DNA of 64,000 nucleotides from NCBI GenBank assembly GCA_015066625.1, contig SVOC01000010.1, positions 42,695 through 106,694 of the forward strand. The letters are read 5' to 3'. This DNA is from Oscillospiraceae bacterium. Its GTDB lineage: Bacteria > Bacillota > Clostridia > Oscillospirales > Acutalibacteraceae. The notes below the pieces were generated by a model. The model saw only the letters and a list, made by a program, of their open reading frames with translations, was not told where the DNA came from and searched no databases. Numbering within the stretch: the first letter of the stretch is position 1; each line of letters begins with the position of its first letter. The translations under genes and the position numbers were made by a program. This document shows positions 42,612 to 52,022 of the stretch, in pieces.

Positions 42612-43946
42612 ATGGTAATAAAAATTCCGCCGCAAGTCAATAGAGCAATAGAAATTCTGCAAAGTAACGGCCACACGGCTTATGTTGTAGGCGGTGCGGT
42701 ACGCGACGCCCTGATGGGTAAATCACCCGATGACTGGGATATAACAACAAACGCACTGCCCGAAGAAACCCTCAAAGCATTCAGAGATTTCCGCACCATT
42801 GAAACGGGTCTAAAGCACGGCACGGTTACGGTTATTGTTGACGGCACAAGCCTTGAAATAACCACCTACCGCATTGAAACGGGTTATTCCGACAACAGAC
42901 ATCCCGATAAAGTTGATTTTACCGATAAGGTTGAGGATGATCTTTCACGCCGTGATTTTACGGTCAATGCCATTGCATACTCCCCCTCCGCAGGCTTTGC
43001 AGACCCCTTTGACGGAAGAAGCGATATAGAAAAAAGCATTATACGGTGTGTGGGAGAAGCCGATAAACGTTTCGGTGAGGATGCTTTGCGTATTCTCCGT
43101 GCACTGAGGTTTTCGTCCGTATTGGGATTTGAAATTGATTCCGAAACATCAGAAAGTATTCACCGCAACTATCCTTTGCTGAAAAACATATCGGTTGAAC
43201 GGATTTTTACCGAGCTTTCAAAACTGCTTTGCGGCAGGGGTGCAGGCAGAATACTCAGAGAATACGAAGATGTAATATTCTTTATTCTGCCCGAATTAAA
43301 GCCCATGAAAAACTGCACGCAAAATCATGAAAGACACATTTACGATGTGTGGGAACACACGGTTGCGGCGGTTGAGAATATTGACCCTTTGCCCGAATTA
43401 AGATTTGCAATGCTGTTCCATGATTCCGGAAAACCGAAATGCAAATCCACGGACAAAAACGGTACCGACCATTTTTATTCACACGGAAAAGAAAGCACAA
43501 AAATCGCTTGCGAGATACTGACAAAACTCAAAACTTCAACAAAATTCAGAAATCATGTTTGCAATCTTGTTGAGTATCACGATTTTATGCCTCACAAAAT
43601 CAGCAAAAAAACCTTCAAAAAATATATCGGCAAGCTGGGAACTGACGCCGTAAAACAGCTTTTCGCCGTAAGAGAAGCCGATGTAAAGGCGCAAAATCCC
43701 ATATTCCATACCGAAAGTCTTGAAGAAAACAAAATCGGACTTGAAATTCTTGAAGAAATTGAAAACGAAACTCCCTGCTTCGGAATGAGCGACCTTGCAA
43801 TAGGCGGCAAAGAGCTTGCCGCAATAGGTGTTCAACCGTCACCCGAAATGGGAAGAATTCTTGAAATTCTTCTTGACGAGGTTATGGAAGAAAAAATTCA
43901 AAATACTCCGCAGGCACTTATCGCAAGAGCCTTGCAGTTGAAATAA
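42612..43946 (+). CDS. cca: CCA tRNA nucleotidyltransferase / poly(A) polymerase family with HD domain
   Basis: Adds or repairs the 3' CCA of tRNA. The 444-residue protein has the nucleotidyltransferase motif GGAVRDALMG, metal residues in DDWDITTNA, the RRDFTVNAIA motif and ERIFTELSKLL in the RNA-binding head domain. A C-terminal HD domain is shown by FHDSGKPKC and VEYHD. The ribosome site is weak (GGTAATGATATT). It is read rightwards and followed 15 bases later by a FemAB-type gene. Confidence 0.92.
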   Translation: MVIKIPPQVNRAIEILQSNGHTAYVVGGAVRDALMGKSPDDWDITTNALPEETLKAFRDFRTIETGLKHGTVTVIVDGTSLEITTYRIETGYSDNRHPDKVDFTDKVEDDLSRRDFTVNAIAYSPSAGFADPFDGRSDIEKSIIRCVGEADKRFGEDALRILRALRFSSVLGFEIDSETSESIHRNYPLLKNISVERIFTELSKLLCGRGAGRILREYEDVIFFILPELKPMKNCTQNHERHIYDVWEHTVAAVENIDPLPELRFAMLFHDSGKPKCKSTDKNGTDHFYSHGKESTKIACEILTKLKTSTKFRNHVCNLVEYHDFMPHKISKKTFKKYIGKLGTDAVKQLFAVREADVKAQNPIFHTESLEENKIGLEILEEIENETPCFGMSDLAIGGKELAAIGVQPSPEMGRILEILLDEVMEEKIQNTPQALIARALQLK

Positions 43947-43961
43947 TGAAAGGAGAAAGAA

Positions 43962-45011
43962 ATGGAAACGGTAAAAATTGAAAACGCCCGGGAATTTGAC
44001 AGCTTTCTGCGTTCACATCCCAAGGGACATATGATGCAGACATCCGCCTGGGGTAAAGTAAAAAAAGAATGGGAATGGAGAGGCTTTATCAGCCGTGACG
44101 CAAGCGGCAACATAAAAGGCGTTTGCGGTGTGCTGCTCCGCCAGATTCCCATGACACCCTTCAAAATGATGTACGCGCCCAGAGGACCCGTCTGCGACCT
44201 TGACGATAAAGAAACCGTTACGGAGCTTCTCACCGCAGTCAAGGAATACGGCATAAAGAACAAGGCATACACCTTCAAAATCGACACAGACACTCTTGCC
44301 TCAAATTCGGATTACATCAACCTTCTCAAAGGTCTGGGCTTTACATTCAAGGAGCACGGCGCAGGCTTTGACACCATTCAGGCAAGATACATTTTCCGTC
44401 TTGATATAGGCGGCAAAACAGAAGAAGAAGTTATGGCTTCGTTCCACCCCAAAACACGTTACAACGCACGCCTTGCCGCAAGAAAGGGCGTAACCGTTGA
44501 AATCAAAGGCATTGAGGCTTGTGAGGAATTCCACGACCTTATGCTTGTAACGGGTGAAAGAGATAATTTTGCAACCCGTGACACATCATATTTCAAACGC
44601 ATTATGGAAGCCTTCGGTGACGACGCAAGAATTTATCTTGCATACTATGACGGTAAGGCGATTGCAGGCGCGCTCAATGTTATCTGCGGCGACAAGGAAT
44701 GGTATGTATACGGCGCAAGCTCAAACGAATACAGAAACGTTATGCCCAACTATCTTGTGCAGTGGGAAATGATTAAATGGGCTATTGAAAGAGGCTGTAA
44801 ATACTACGATTTCAGAGGCGGATATCCTGACGAAAGCAATCCTCTGCACGGTATTTTCAAATTCAAGAAGGGCTTCTGCAACGATTATATGGAGCTTATG
44901 GGTGAAGCTGACCTTATCATCAGCAAAACAGGCTTCCACGCAGTAAACCTTGCTCAGAAAGCACTTAAAGCAACAAGAAATCTCCGTGCAAAAATAATCA
45001 ACAGAAAATAA
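43962..45011 (+). CDS. FemAB family peptidoglycan bridge (or related) aminoacyltransferase
   Basis: A 349-residue protein of the FemABX family. These enzymes transfer amino acids from aminoacyl-tRNA to the stem peptide of lipid II at the cytosolic membrane face. Seen are the N-terminal HMMQTSAWGKVKKEWEW, GVLLRQIPMTPFKMMYAPRGPV, the core FHPKTRYNARLAARKGV and YDFRGGYPDESNPLHGIFKFKKGF at the end, the last being highly conserved. There is no coiled-coil arm insert as in FemA, so it is closer to FemX. The amino acid transferred is unknown. Confidence 0.9.
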   Translation: METVKIENAREFDSFLRSHPKGHMMQTSAWGKVKKEWEWRGFISRDASGNIKGVCGVLLRQIPMTPFKMMYAPRGPVCDLDDKETVTELLTAVKEYGIKNKAYTFKIDTDTLASNSDYINLLKGLGFTFKEHGAGFDTIQARYIFRLDIGGKTEEEVMASFHPKTRYNARLAARKGVTVEIKGIEACEEFHDLMLVTGERDNFATRDTSYFKRIMEAFGDDARIYLAYYDGKAIAGALNVICGDKEWYVYGASSNEYRNVMPNYLVQWEMIKWAIERGCKYYDFRGGYPDESNPLHGIFKFKKGFCNDYMELMGEADLIISKTGFHAVNLAQKALKATRNLRAKIINRK

Positions 45012-45060
45012 CGATTTCTTCTCGGCAAAGATTTATCTTTGACCGCTCAAAATCCTCCAT

Positions 45061-45107
45061 AAAGATTCGGGGCAGCTCATTTTGCGAGTCTGCCCTGAAT
45101 CTTTTTA
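45061..45107 (+). terminator. Rho-independent terminator after the femX-like gene
   Basis: AAAGATTCGGGGCAG pairs with CTGCCCTGAATCTTT (one G-T pair) around a 14-base loop, followed by TTTTTA. Confidence 0.9.
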
Positions 45108-45135
45108 TTGCATTTTTTTGTGTATGAGTTATAAT
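45108..45135 (+). promoter_or_regulatory. Predicted promoter of the SGNH hydrolase gene
   Basis: TTGCAT (45108-45113), 16 bases, TATAAT (45130-45135), directly behind the terminator. The start would be close to the AAGGAGAG ribosome site. Confidence 0.6.
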
Positions 45136-45157
45136 CTCATTAAGGAGAGTGTTAACT

Positions 45158-45946
45158 ATGAATCTTGATATAATGGTAAATTCCAAAGATGAAAAGCCAT
45201 TGGAGCATCTTGCAATAAACGGCGGATATACCGCAATTTTCCGCAGAATCGGCGTTGTGGGTGACAGCCTTTCGTCGGGTGAATTTGAGAGTATGGATGA
45301 AAACGGCAACAAGGGTTACCACGATTATTTTGAATATTCCTGGGGTCAGTATCTTGCCCGTATGTGCTCAAGCACCTGCTTCAATTTTTCAAGAGGCGGT
45401 ATGACGGCAAAGGAATACTGCGAAAGCTTTGCGGATAATATGCGTTTCTGGGACCCTCAGTATGCCTGCCAATGCTACATAATTGCACTGGGTGTAAACG
45501 ATATTCACAATCAGAATATGGAAGTCGGCACAACAGACGATATATGCCGTGAGGATTATGCCAAAAATGCCGATACTTTCACAGGCTGGTATGCCCGTAT
45601 AATTCAGAGACTCAAATTAATTCAGCCCCGTGCAAAGTTTTTCCTTATGACAATGCCCAGAGAAACAAGCAGAAGAATTCAGGAAAAGACGATTGCTCAC
45701 AGAAAAGCGATTTATGACATAGCAGATTTCTTTGACAACACCTATGTCATTGACCTTTATGAATATGCTCCCGTATATGATGACGAATTCAAGAAGAAAT
45801 TCTATATGGGAGGCCATATGAATGCTATGGGATATGTGCTGACTGCTCACATGACAGCGTCGTATATTGACTATATTATCCGCCACAATCCCGATGACTT
45901 CAAGGAAGTGGGATATATAGGTACGGATTTGAAATACTGCGAATAA
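45158..45946 (+). CDS. SGNH/GDSL hydrolase family protein
   Basis: A 262-residue esterase-type protein. Block I is VVGDSLSSGEF with the catalytic Ser, block III is LGVNDIH and block V is MGGHMNAMGY with the catalytic His. No signal peptide is present, so it is predicted to be cytosolic. Substrates of this family include acetylated sugars and lipids; none can be chosen here, although several sugar enzymes are encoded within 15 kb. GGAGAG is 7 bases before the ATG at 45158. Confidence 0.87.
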   Translation: MNLDIMVNSKDEKPLEHLAINGGYTAIFRRIGVVGDSLSSGEFESMDENGNKGYHDYFEYSWGQYLARMCSSTCFNFSRGGMTAKEYCESFADNMRFWDPQYACQCYIIALGVNDIHNQNMEVGTTDDICREDYAKNADTFTGWYARIIQRLKLIQPRAKFFLMTMPRETSRRIQEKTIAHRKAIYDIADFFDNTYVIDLYEYAPVYDDEFKKKFYMGGHMNAMGYVLTAHMTASYIDYIIRHNPDDFKEVGYIGTDLKYCE

Positions 45947-45950
45947 GAAG

Positions 45951-45985
45951 AAACGGATGTGTTTTGTTACACATCCGTTTTTATT
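45951..45985. terminator. Bidirectional terminator between the SGNH and rarA genes
   Basis: AAACGGATGTG and CACATCCGTTT pair perfectly around TTTTGTTA, with a T run on the + side. Its edge reaches the last bases of rarA. Confidence 0.9.
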
Positions 45986-47249
45986 ATTTCTTCTTGATTC
46001 TTGACCAATATTCCTTTGCCGCCTGCTCGTTTTTATTATCACCGAATTCGTAATACTTTTTATGCTTTATTGCATCGGGCAGATACTGCTGGTCAACCCA
46101 GTGACCGGGGAAATCGTGGGCATATTTGTAGAACTGACCCTTGTTCGGGTTATCCGCACCGTCGTAATGCATATTCTGAAGCTGTCTGGGCACAGGACCC
46201 GTCCTGCCTGCCTCAACATCTGCCATTGCGGAATTTATTGCACCGTATGCGGTATTTGATTTAGGGCTTGTTGCAACAAGCACAACCGCATCCGCAAGAG
46301 GAATTCTCGCCTCGGGCATACCCAGCATCATAGCCGAATCCACAGCCGCCTTGACAATGGGAATTATCTGAGGATATGCAAGACCTACATCCTCACAGGC
46401 ACATACAAGAAGGCGTCTGCAAGCAGACGGCAAATCCCCTGCTTCAAGAAGTCTTGCAAGATAATGCACTGCCGCATCGGGATCTGAGCCTCGCATGGAC
46501 TTCTGAAATGCAGAAATTATGTCATAATGCTCATCACCGTCTTTGTCGTAACGCATGGCACTTTTCTGAGTAAGAGATTTTGCACTTTCAAGAGTAATCC
46601 GCTTTTTACCGTTTTCGGAATTCGCCGAGAGTACACAAAGCTCAACGCTGTTGATTGCTTTTCTTACATCCCCTGCACAGGCAGTTGCTATATGAGAATA
46701 AACCCCATCCTCAATTTCGTATTCCTCGTTCCTGTCGGCAGAAACACAATCAAAGGCACGCCTTACCGCTTTTTCGGCTTCGGCGGCGGTTACGCTTTTG
46801 AATTCAAATACCGTTGAACGGCTGAGAATTGCACTGTAAACATAAAAATAAGGATTTTCGGTTGTGGAAGCAATAAGCGTAATGGCTCCGTTTTCGATAT
46901 ATTCAAGCAAGGTCTGCTGCTGTTTTTTGTTGAAATACTGAATCTCATCAAGATACAGCAGAATACCGTTTGGTGCAAGGAAGGTATCAAGCTTTGCAAC
47001 AACATCCTTGATATCTGCAGTGCCTGCGGTCGTACCGTTAAGCTTCACAAGGTGACGGTCGGTTGTTTTTGCAATTATGCTTGCAAGGGTAGTTTTACCC
47101 ACACCGGGAGGTCCGTAGAAAACCATATTGGGCAATTCACCCGATTCAATAATATTTCTCAGGGGCTTGCCCTCTCCCAGCAAATGAGGCTGACCGATTA
47201 TATCTTCAATTTTTTTCGGACGGAGTCTGTCCGCAAGCGGTGCCGACAT
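45984..47249 (-). CDS. rarA: Replication-associated recombination protein RarA (MgsA)
   Basis: Clamp-loader-like AAA+ ATPase acting at stalled replication forks. The 421-residue protein starts APLADRLRPKKIEDIIGQ and has Walker A YGPPGVGKTTLAS, Walker B LYLDEIQYFNKKQQ, an arginine finger region SRSTVFEFKS and the family C-terminal motif SNTAYGAINSAMADVEAG with PVPRQLQNMHYDGA. Complete. It diverges from the trmN6-like gene across a 134-base space with two promoters. Confidence 0.95.
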   Translation of the reverse strand: MSAPLADRLRPKKIEDIIGQPHLLGEGKPLRNIIESGELPNMVFYGPPGVGKTTLASIIAKTTDRHLVKLNGTTAGTADIKDVVAKLDTFLAPNGILLYLDEIQYFNKKQQQTLLEYIENGAITLIASTTENPYFYVYSAILSRSTVFEFKSVTAAEAEKAVRRAFDCVSADRNEEYEIEDGVYSHIATACAGDVRKAINSVELCVLSANSENGKKRITLESAKSLTQKSAMRYDKDGDEHYDIISAFQKSMRGSDPDAAVHYLARLLEAGDLPSACRRLLVCACEDVGLAYPQIIPIVKAAVDSAMMLGMPEARIPLADAVVLVATSPKSNTAYGAINSAMADVEAGRTGPVPRQLQNMHYDGADNPNKGQFYKYAHDFPGHWVDQQYLPDAIKHKKYYEFGDNKNEQAAKEYWSRIKKK

Positions 47250-47281
47250 AGTAAATCCTTGCCTTTCGTCATAATGGATTA

Positions 47282-47310
47282 ATTATATCAAATCCCTTCA
47301 ATTTAATCAA
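47282..47310 (-). promoter_or_regulatory. Predicted sigma-A promoter of rarA
   Basis: On the minus strand TTGATT (47305-47310), 17 bases, TATAAT (47282-47287). Confidence 0.75.
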
Positions 47311-47323
47311 GTATTTACCGCAC

Positions 47324-47352
47324 TTTACAAGCAGTTATAAAAATGCTATAAT
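47324..47352 (+). promoter_or_regulatory. Predicted sigma-A promoter of the trmN6-like/rsmI operon
   Basis: TTTACA (47324-47329), 17 bases, TATAAT (47347-47352), back to back with the rarA promoter. Confidence 0.78.
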
Positions 47353-47383
47353 AAAGTGTTATTAATTCGGAAAGGAGCTTGCT

Positions 47384-48127
47384 ATGGAAGAATTCAGAAA
47401 AGAATATCTGGGTTCGGGCATAACCGCCTTTGTGTCGCCGTCACACAGCTTCGGTACGGATGCCGTTCTGCTTGCGGATTTTGCCGCACCGTCAAAGAGA
47501 GCCGTCTGCTGCGACCTGGGTTCGGGCTGCGGAATCATTCCTCTGCTCTGGTGCAAAAAAGAAACCGGCAATATTACGGCGGTTGAAATTCAGCCTCTTG
47601 GTGCAAAACAGATAGAAAAAGCCATTGAATTCAACTCTCTTGAAGGCAGGCTCACCGCAATAAATTCAGACCTCAAAGAGTTAAAGGGCAAAGTGCCCTT
47701 CGGCGCCTTTGATGTTGTAACAATGAATCCGCCCTATAAAGCAAACGGTGCGGGGATTGAAAGCGCAAGCAGTGCAGATAAAATCGCAAGGCACGAAACA
47801 ATGTGTTCCCTTACGGATATCTGCGAAACTGCAAAGAAACTGCTGAATTTCGGCGGCAGGCTTTGTATGTGCATACGCCCCGAAAGGCTTGCAGAATTAA
47901 TCTGCGAAATGCATTCGGCAGGTATTGAACCCAAGCGGATGAAGCTTGTTTCAAAATGTCCCGGCAAAGCTCCCTGGCTTGTACTTGTTGAAGGCAGGCG
48001 GGGCGGAAAGCAGGGAATTACCGTTGAACCCGAGCTTTTTGTTCACGGTGCCGACGGCGGATATTCCGACGAAATGAAAAAAATCTACGGCGATTATCTT
48101 TTGGAAAACAGAGGTGAAAACAGTTGA
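47384..48127 (+). CDS. tRNA1(Val) (adenine(37)-N6)-methyltransferase family (YabB/TrmN6-like)
   Basis: A 247-residue N6-adenine methyltransferase. It has the SAM motif CDLGSGCGIIPLL, the acidic EIQ of motif II and the catalytic NPPYK. The sequence SPSHSFGTDAVLLADFA near the start is typical of the YabB group, which in Firmicutes is often encoded immediately upstream of rsmI, as here (4-base overlap). The exact modified base has not been shown for Clostridia. AAAGGAG precedes the ATG. Confidence 0.9.
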   Translation: MEEFRKEYLGSGITAFVSPSHSFGTDAVLLADFAAPSKRAVCCDLGSGCGIIPLLWCKKETGNITAVEIQPLGAKQIEKAIEFNSLEGRLTAINSDLKELKGKVPFGAFDVVTMNPPYKANGAGIESASSADKIARHETMCSLTDICETAKKLLNFGGRLCMCIRPERLAELICEMHSAGIEPKRMKLVSKCPGKAPWLVLVEGRRGGKQGITVEPELFVHGADGGYSDEMKKIYGDYLLENRGENS

Positions 48128-48954
48128 GCGGAACACTTTTTGTTGTAGGCACTCCCATAGGCAATCTGGGTGATTTTTCTCCCCGAGCAATAGAAGCTCT
48201 TGAAAACTGTGATTTTATTGCCGCCGAAGATACAAGGGTTACCCTCAAACTGCTTAACCGTTTTGAGATAAAGAAACCTATGGTCAGCTATTTCGAGCAC
48301 AACCGTTTTGAAAGAGGTCCCGTTATACTTCAAAGAATTCTTAACGGCGAAAACTGTGCTCTTGTTACCGATGCAGGTATGCCTGCCATATCGGACCCTG
48401 GTGAAGACCTTGTTAAACTCTGCCACGAAAACGGCGTTAAGGTTGAATCCGTACCCGGTCCCTGTGCATTTACAACAGCCCTTGCAATATCGGGTATGCC
48501 GTCAAGGCGTTTCACTTTTGAAGGCTTTTTACCCGTTGAAAAAAACGAAAGAAAAGAACATATAAGCTCCCTTCTCAGCGAAAAAAGAACAATGATTTTC
48601 TATGAAGCTCCTCATAAGCTTTCACAGACTCTGACCGACCTTGCAAATGCATTGGGTGACAGAGAAATTGCAATAGTCCGTGAAATAACAAAAATTCATG
48701 AGCAGGTAATCCGCACAACCCTTTGTGCCGCCGCAGAGAAATATTCAAAAGAGGCTTTGAAGGGTGAAATTGTTCTCATAATCGGCGGTGCACCCGAGGA
48801 AGAAAAGGAAGAAATGACCGTTGAGCAGGCTGTAAAATACGCAAAAGCCCTTGTTGCCGACGGTGAAAGCAAAAGCGATGCCGCCAAAACCGCCGCAAAG
48901 GAATGCGGCTTCAAAAAAGGCGATATTTATAAATTACTTATACAGGAGGATTGA
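48124..48954 (+). CDS. rsmI: 16S rRNA (cytidine(1402)-2'-O)-methyltransferase RsmI
   Basis: Methylates the ribose of C1402 in the decoding centre. The 276-residue tetrapyrrole-methylase-fold protein starts SGTLFVVGTPIGNLGDFSPRA, with AAEDTRVT, VTDAGMPAISDPG, VPGPCAFTTALAISG and EITKIHE. The start is a TTG at 48124 behind AGAGGTG, overlapping the preceding stop. Confidence 0.95.
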   Translation: MSGTLFVVGTPIGNLGDFSPRAIEALENCDFIAAEDTRVTLKLLNRFEIKKPMVSYFEHNRFERGPVILQRILNGENCALVTDAGMPAISDPGEDLVKLCHENGVKVESVPGPCAFTTALAISGMPSRRFTFEGFLPVEKNERKEHISSLLSEKRTMIFYEAPHKLSQTLTDLANALGDREIAIVREITKIHEQVIRTTLCAAAEKYSKEALKGEIVLIIGGAPEEEKEEMTVEQAVKYAKALVADGESKSDAAKTAAKECGFKKGDIYKLLIQED

Positions 48955-48956
48955 TT

Positions 48957-49565
48957 ATGGCATATATGCTTGAAAACCCTTATTGGCTTGTAATACTGGG
49001 TGTGCTCATTGTAATTACGATTTTTGTGTGCATAAAAGCAGGGAAAGCAAGCTCAAAAAGATACAAAGCAAACGAAGAAATTATGAAAAAGCTTAAGGAA
49101 GAAAACATTCTCCGCAATGAATTTTCGGTGCTTACCCCGTCACTTGCAGAAAGCGCAGATCCCATACGTCTTTTCAAGGGAGTTGCTCTGAATCTGCAAA
49201 AGAAAATATCCGATTCTGCGGATATGATCTATGCCTTTGACAATCTGACGAAAGAGCAGCAGGAAATTTATGCGCTTTCATTTGTTGTTGAAGACGGCGG
49301 CGAAAAGCTCAGCTCTTTTTTCAAATCAAACGGTCAGCCCCTTACAGGTGCGGCATTCAGAGGCTTCACACGCCTTTTTGACGGCAGAGCAGATGAACTG
49401 TTTGCAAAAGAGTATAACGCATACGACCCCGAAAACGAAACAGATTCCCTTATACCTGCCGAAATCGAAAAATACGACGCCGAATTTTCACAGCTTGTTA
49501 CCGCAGATTTCATCTGTGAAGCTGCAGGCAGATTCATAAAGGAAAATTACGAAAAATTTATTTAA
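48957..49565 (+). CDS. Hypothetical membrane-anchored protein
   Basis: A 202-residue protein of no recognised family. One N-terminal membrane segment (PYWLVILGVLIVITIFVCI, about residues 8-26) is followed by a charged region and a largely helical, acidic cytosolic domain. AGGAGG lies 7 bases before the ATG at 48957. It is two bases downstream of rsmI and the last gene before a terminator, so it is likely in that operon. Confidence 0.65.
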   Translation: MAYMLENPYWLVILGVLIVITIFVCIKAGKASSKRYKANEEIMKKLKEENILRNEFSVLTPSLAESADPIRLFKGVALNLQKKISDSADMIYAFDNLTKEQQEIYALSFVVEDGGEKLSSFFKSNGQPLTGAAFRGFTRLFDGRADELFAKEYNAYDPENETDSLIPAEIEKYDAEFSQLVTADFICEAAGRFIKENYEKFI

Positions 49566-49571
49566 ACACCT

Positions 49572-49620
49572 GTGCTTTCCGATGTTTTCAATAACCTTCG
49601 GAAGGCACTTTGTTTTGTTG
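49572..49620 (+). terminator. Terminator after the rsmI operon
   Basis: GTGCTTTCCGA pairs with TCGGAAGGCAC (one G-T pair) around a 15-base loop and is followed by TTTGTTTTGTT. Confidence 0.85.
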
Positions 49621-49687
49621 AAAAACACAATAAATAAGCCATTGGTTTGGTTAAAATAACAAAATTTCAAAAAGTTGTTTTCGGGTG

Positions 49688-49716
49688 TTGACTTATAAAT
49701 AAAATAAACCTATAAT
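49688..49716 (+). promoter_or_regulatory. Predicted sigma-A promoter of the ABC/DUF1854/c-di-AMP receptor operon
   Basis: TTGACT (49688-49693), 17 bases, TATAAT (49711-49716). The start would lie near 49723, giving a leader of about 25 bases. Confidence 0.85.
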
Positions 49717-49748
49717 GCAGACAAAATCAAGTGTCAGGAGGGATAGAA

Positions 49749-52010
49749 ATGATTCCCAAAAATCTGTTAATCAACAGACCTGCAAGCAAAGAAATTCTGA
49801 AGGTTGCGGAAAAGCAGTTCAAGGGCAACGAAAAACCGCTTTTTGCCGTTATAGGCGACCTTGAACTTGACAGCAGCTACGGTGAAGGCGCGGTATATAT
49901 TACCAAAAACCGCATAGTTGCAATCGGCGACGGCTTTGACGGAGGTTTTTTCAGTCTGGATTTTGCCAATGTAAGCAAAATCTCGGTCAAGCGTATGTAC
50001 GGAAATGCGGTGCTGAAAGCCGTTACAACGGGAGGTTCCTCGGTTGACCTTATGCGTTTCACCTTTGCTATGGCGGATATCTGCGATGCTGCCGCTGACT
50101 TTATCACCAAAGTCAAGGAAGGCGAAAACGTTGAGGACAGACTTGACGCAGTAGAAAGCACCTTCAAAAACCTGCGTTCCTTCTGCCCCAAATGCGGAAG
50201 AAAGCTTCCCTCACCCAACGCAGACTGCCTTAACTGTCAGGGCAAGGGCAAAATGGCATCAACATTGCTCCGATACATAAAACCCTACACGGGCAAACTG
50301 ATTTTCTGTATATTACTTTCGGTTGTAACCACGGTTGCGGCACTTGTTCCGCCTTACGTCACAAGCCTTATGGTTGACTCGGTTATCCCCGGCGGAGATA
50401 AAAAGATGCTGATTGCGGTTATTGCATTCCTGCTTCTGATTTACATGATACAGTACGGCATAGGCGCTCTGCGTGCATATCATCTGAGAATTGCAGGCGA
50501 CGGAATTATCGCCGACCTGAAAAAGGAAATATATGCAAAAGCCCAGTATCTGCCTATGAAGTTTTACGACAAAACCTCAACAGGCTCGGTTATAAACAGA
50601 GTAAACTCCGATACAACGGTGCTTCAGCAATTTATGCTGAGAATCACTCAGGAAGCGGTTGTTCAGCTTTTCACAATGATAGGCATTGTCGTGATTATGA
50701 TGTGTATGAACTGGAAGCTGACCCTGCTTTCGCTTCTGCCCGTACCCGTTGTTGTTTGTTGCAGCCGTTACTTCGGCAAAAAAATCGGTCCTCTTTATCG
50801 CCGTATATGGCGCAGAGGCGTTGCGATTTCAACAATTCTTTCAGATACAATTCCCGCAATAAGAATAGTAAAATCTTTTTCCAGCGAAGAAAAGGCGGTC
50901 AGGAATTTCAGCAGACAGGTTGATGACTGGCTTTATGAGGACAAAAAAGCCGGCAAGGTTTCGGCTATATTCCCCAACGTCATCACCTTCCTTATTACCT
51001 GCGGCTCGGTTATTATCTGGTTCGTGGGCGGCAATATGGTAATCGACACTCCCGAAAAGCTTTCACTCGGTATTCTTGTATCGTTTATTTCCTACACAAG
51101 TATGTTCTATAATCCCGTTAACTTCTTTGCAAACCTCAGCGACTCATATCAGAACGCACTTGCTTCAACAGAAAAGATTATGGATATTATTAATGCCGAA
51201 CCCGAACACGATTTCGGCAAGGACAACACTCTTGATATGATTAGGGGTAAGATTGAATTCCGTAATGTCAACTTCTCCTTTGACCGTTCAAAGAAAGTGC
51301 TTAACGATATAAACTTCGTCATCAACCCCGGTGATGTTGTTGGTATTGTAGGCACAACGGGTTCAGGCAAATCGACCCTCATAAATCTGCTTATGCGTTT
51401 TTATGATGATTATGAAGGCGAAATATTTGTTGACGATGTGAATATCAAAGACATCGATATGGGCTATTACCGTTCTCAGATAGGCTATGTTCAGCAGGAA
51501 CCTATGATGTTCAGGGATACCATTTTCAACAACATTGCGTATTCGGTGCCCGGTGCACATCCCGAGCAGGTGCTCAATGCGGCAGACATCGCAAATGCCC
51601 ACGGATTTATTTCCCGTCTGCCCGACGCATACGACACAATGCTGGGTGAACGCGGCGTAGGTCTTTCGGGCGGTGAAAAGCAAAGACTTTCAATCGCAAG
51701 AGCCGTTCTCAAAAATCCCGGTGTGCTTATCTTTGACGAAGCAACCTCTGCCGTTGACTCTGAAACGGAAAAGCTTATTCAGGATGCGATTAACCGTCTG
51801 ATAAGAGGCAGAACAACCCTTATGATTGCCCACCGACTTTCAACTCTTCGCAAGGCAAACAAAATCATTGTTGTGGATAAGGGCAACATCATAGAATTCG
51901 GCACTCCCGAAGAGCTTATGGCACTCAAAGGCAAATACTATAAGCTTATCAACATTCAGTCAATGAGCGAAAAAGTTGCGGCTGAAAAGGCTGCGGAAAA
52001 CTTTGAATAA
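49749..52010 (+). CDS. ABC exporter (fused permease-ATPase) with N-terminal beta domain and zinc ribbon
   Basis: A 753-residue half-transporter. Residues 1-135 are a soluble domain of PH-like appearance, residues 146-163 a zinc ribbon (Cys146, Cys149, Cys160, Cys163: CPKCGRK...CLNC), residues 180-460 a six-segment exporter permease, and residues 500-740 the ATPase with GTTGSGKST, LSGGEKQR, LIFDEATSAVD and AHRLSTL. All ATPase motifs are intact. This domain order occurs in transporters paired with DUF1854 proteins; the Proteobacterial ones are linked to cyanophycin genes, which are not seen here. AGGAGGG lies 6 bases before the ATG at 49749. The cargo is unknown. Confidence 0.9.
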   Translation: MIPKNLLINRPASKEILKVAEKQFKGNEKPLFAVIGDLELDSSYGEGAVYITKNRIVAIGDGFDGGFFSLDFANVSKISVKRMYGNAVLKAVTTGGSSVDLMRFTFAMADICDAAADFITKVKEGENVEDRLDAVESTFKNLRSFCPKCGRKLPSPNADCLNCQGKGKMASTLLRYIKPYTGKLIFCILLSVVTTVAALVPPYVTSLMVDSVIPGGDKKMLIAVIAFLLLIYMIQYGIGALRAYHLRIAGDGIIADLKKEIYAKAQYLPMKFYDKTSTGSVINRVNSDTTVLQQFMLRITQEAVVQLFTMIGIVVIMMCMNWKLTLLSLLPVPVVVCCSRYFGKKIGPLYRRIWRRGVAISTILSDTIPAIRIVKSFSSEEKAVRNFSRQVDDWLYEDKKAGKVSAIFPNVITFLITCGSVIIWFVGGNMVIDTPEKLSLGILVSFISYTSMFYNPVNFFANLSDSYQNALASTEKIMDIINAEPEHDFGKDNTLDMIRGKIEFRNVNFSFDRSKKVLNDINFVINPGDVVGIVGTTGSGKSTLINLLMRFYDDYEGEIFVDDVNIKDIDMGYYRSQIGYVQQEPMMFRDTIFNNIAYSVPGAHPEQVLNAADIANAHGFISRLPDAYDTMLGERGVGLSGGEKQRLSIARAVLKNPGVLIFDEATSAVDSETEKLIQDAINRLIRGRTTLMIAHRLSTLRKANKIIVVDKGNIIEFGTPEELMALKGKYYKLINIQSMSEKVAAEKAAENFE

Positions 52011-52022
52011 GGAGGGATTCAT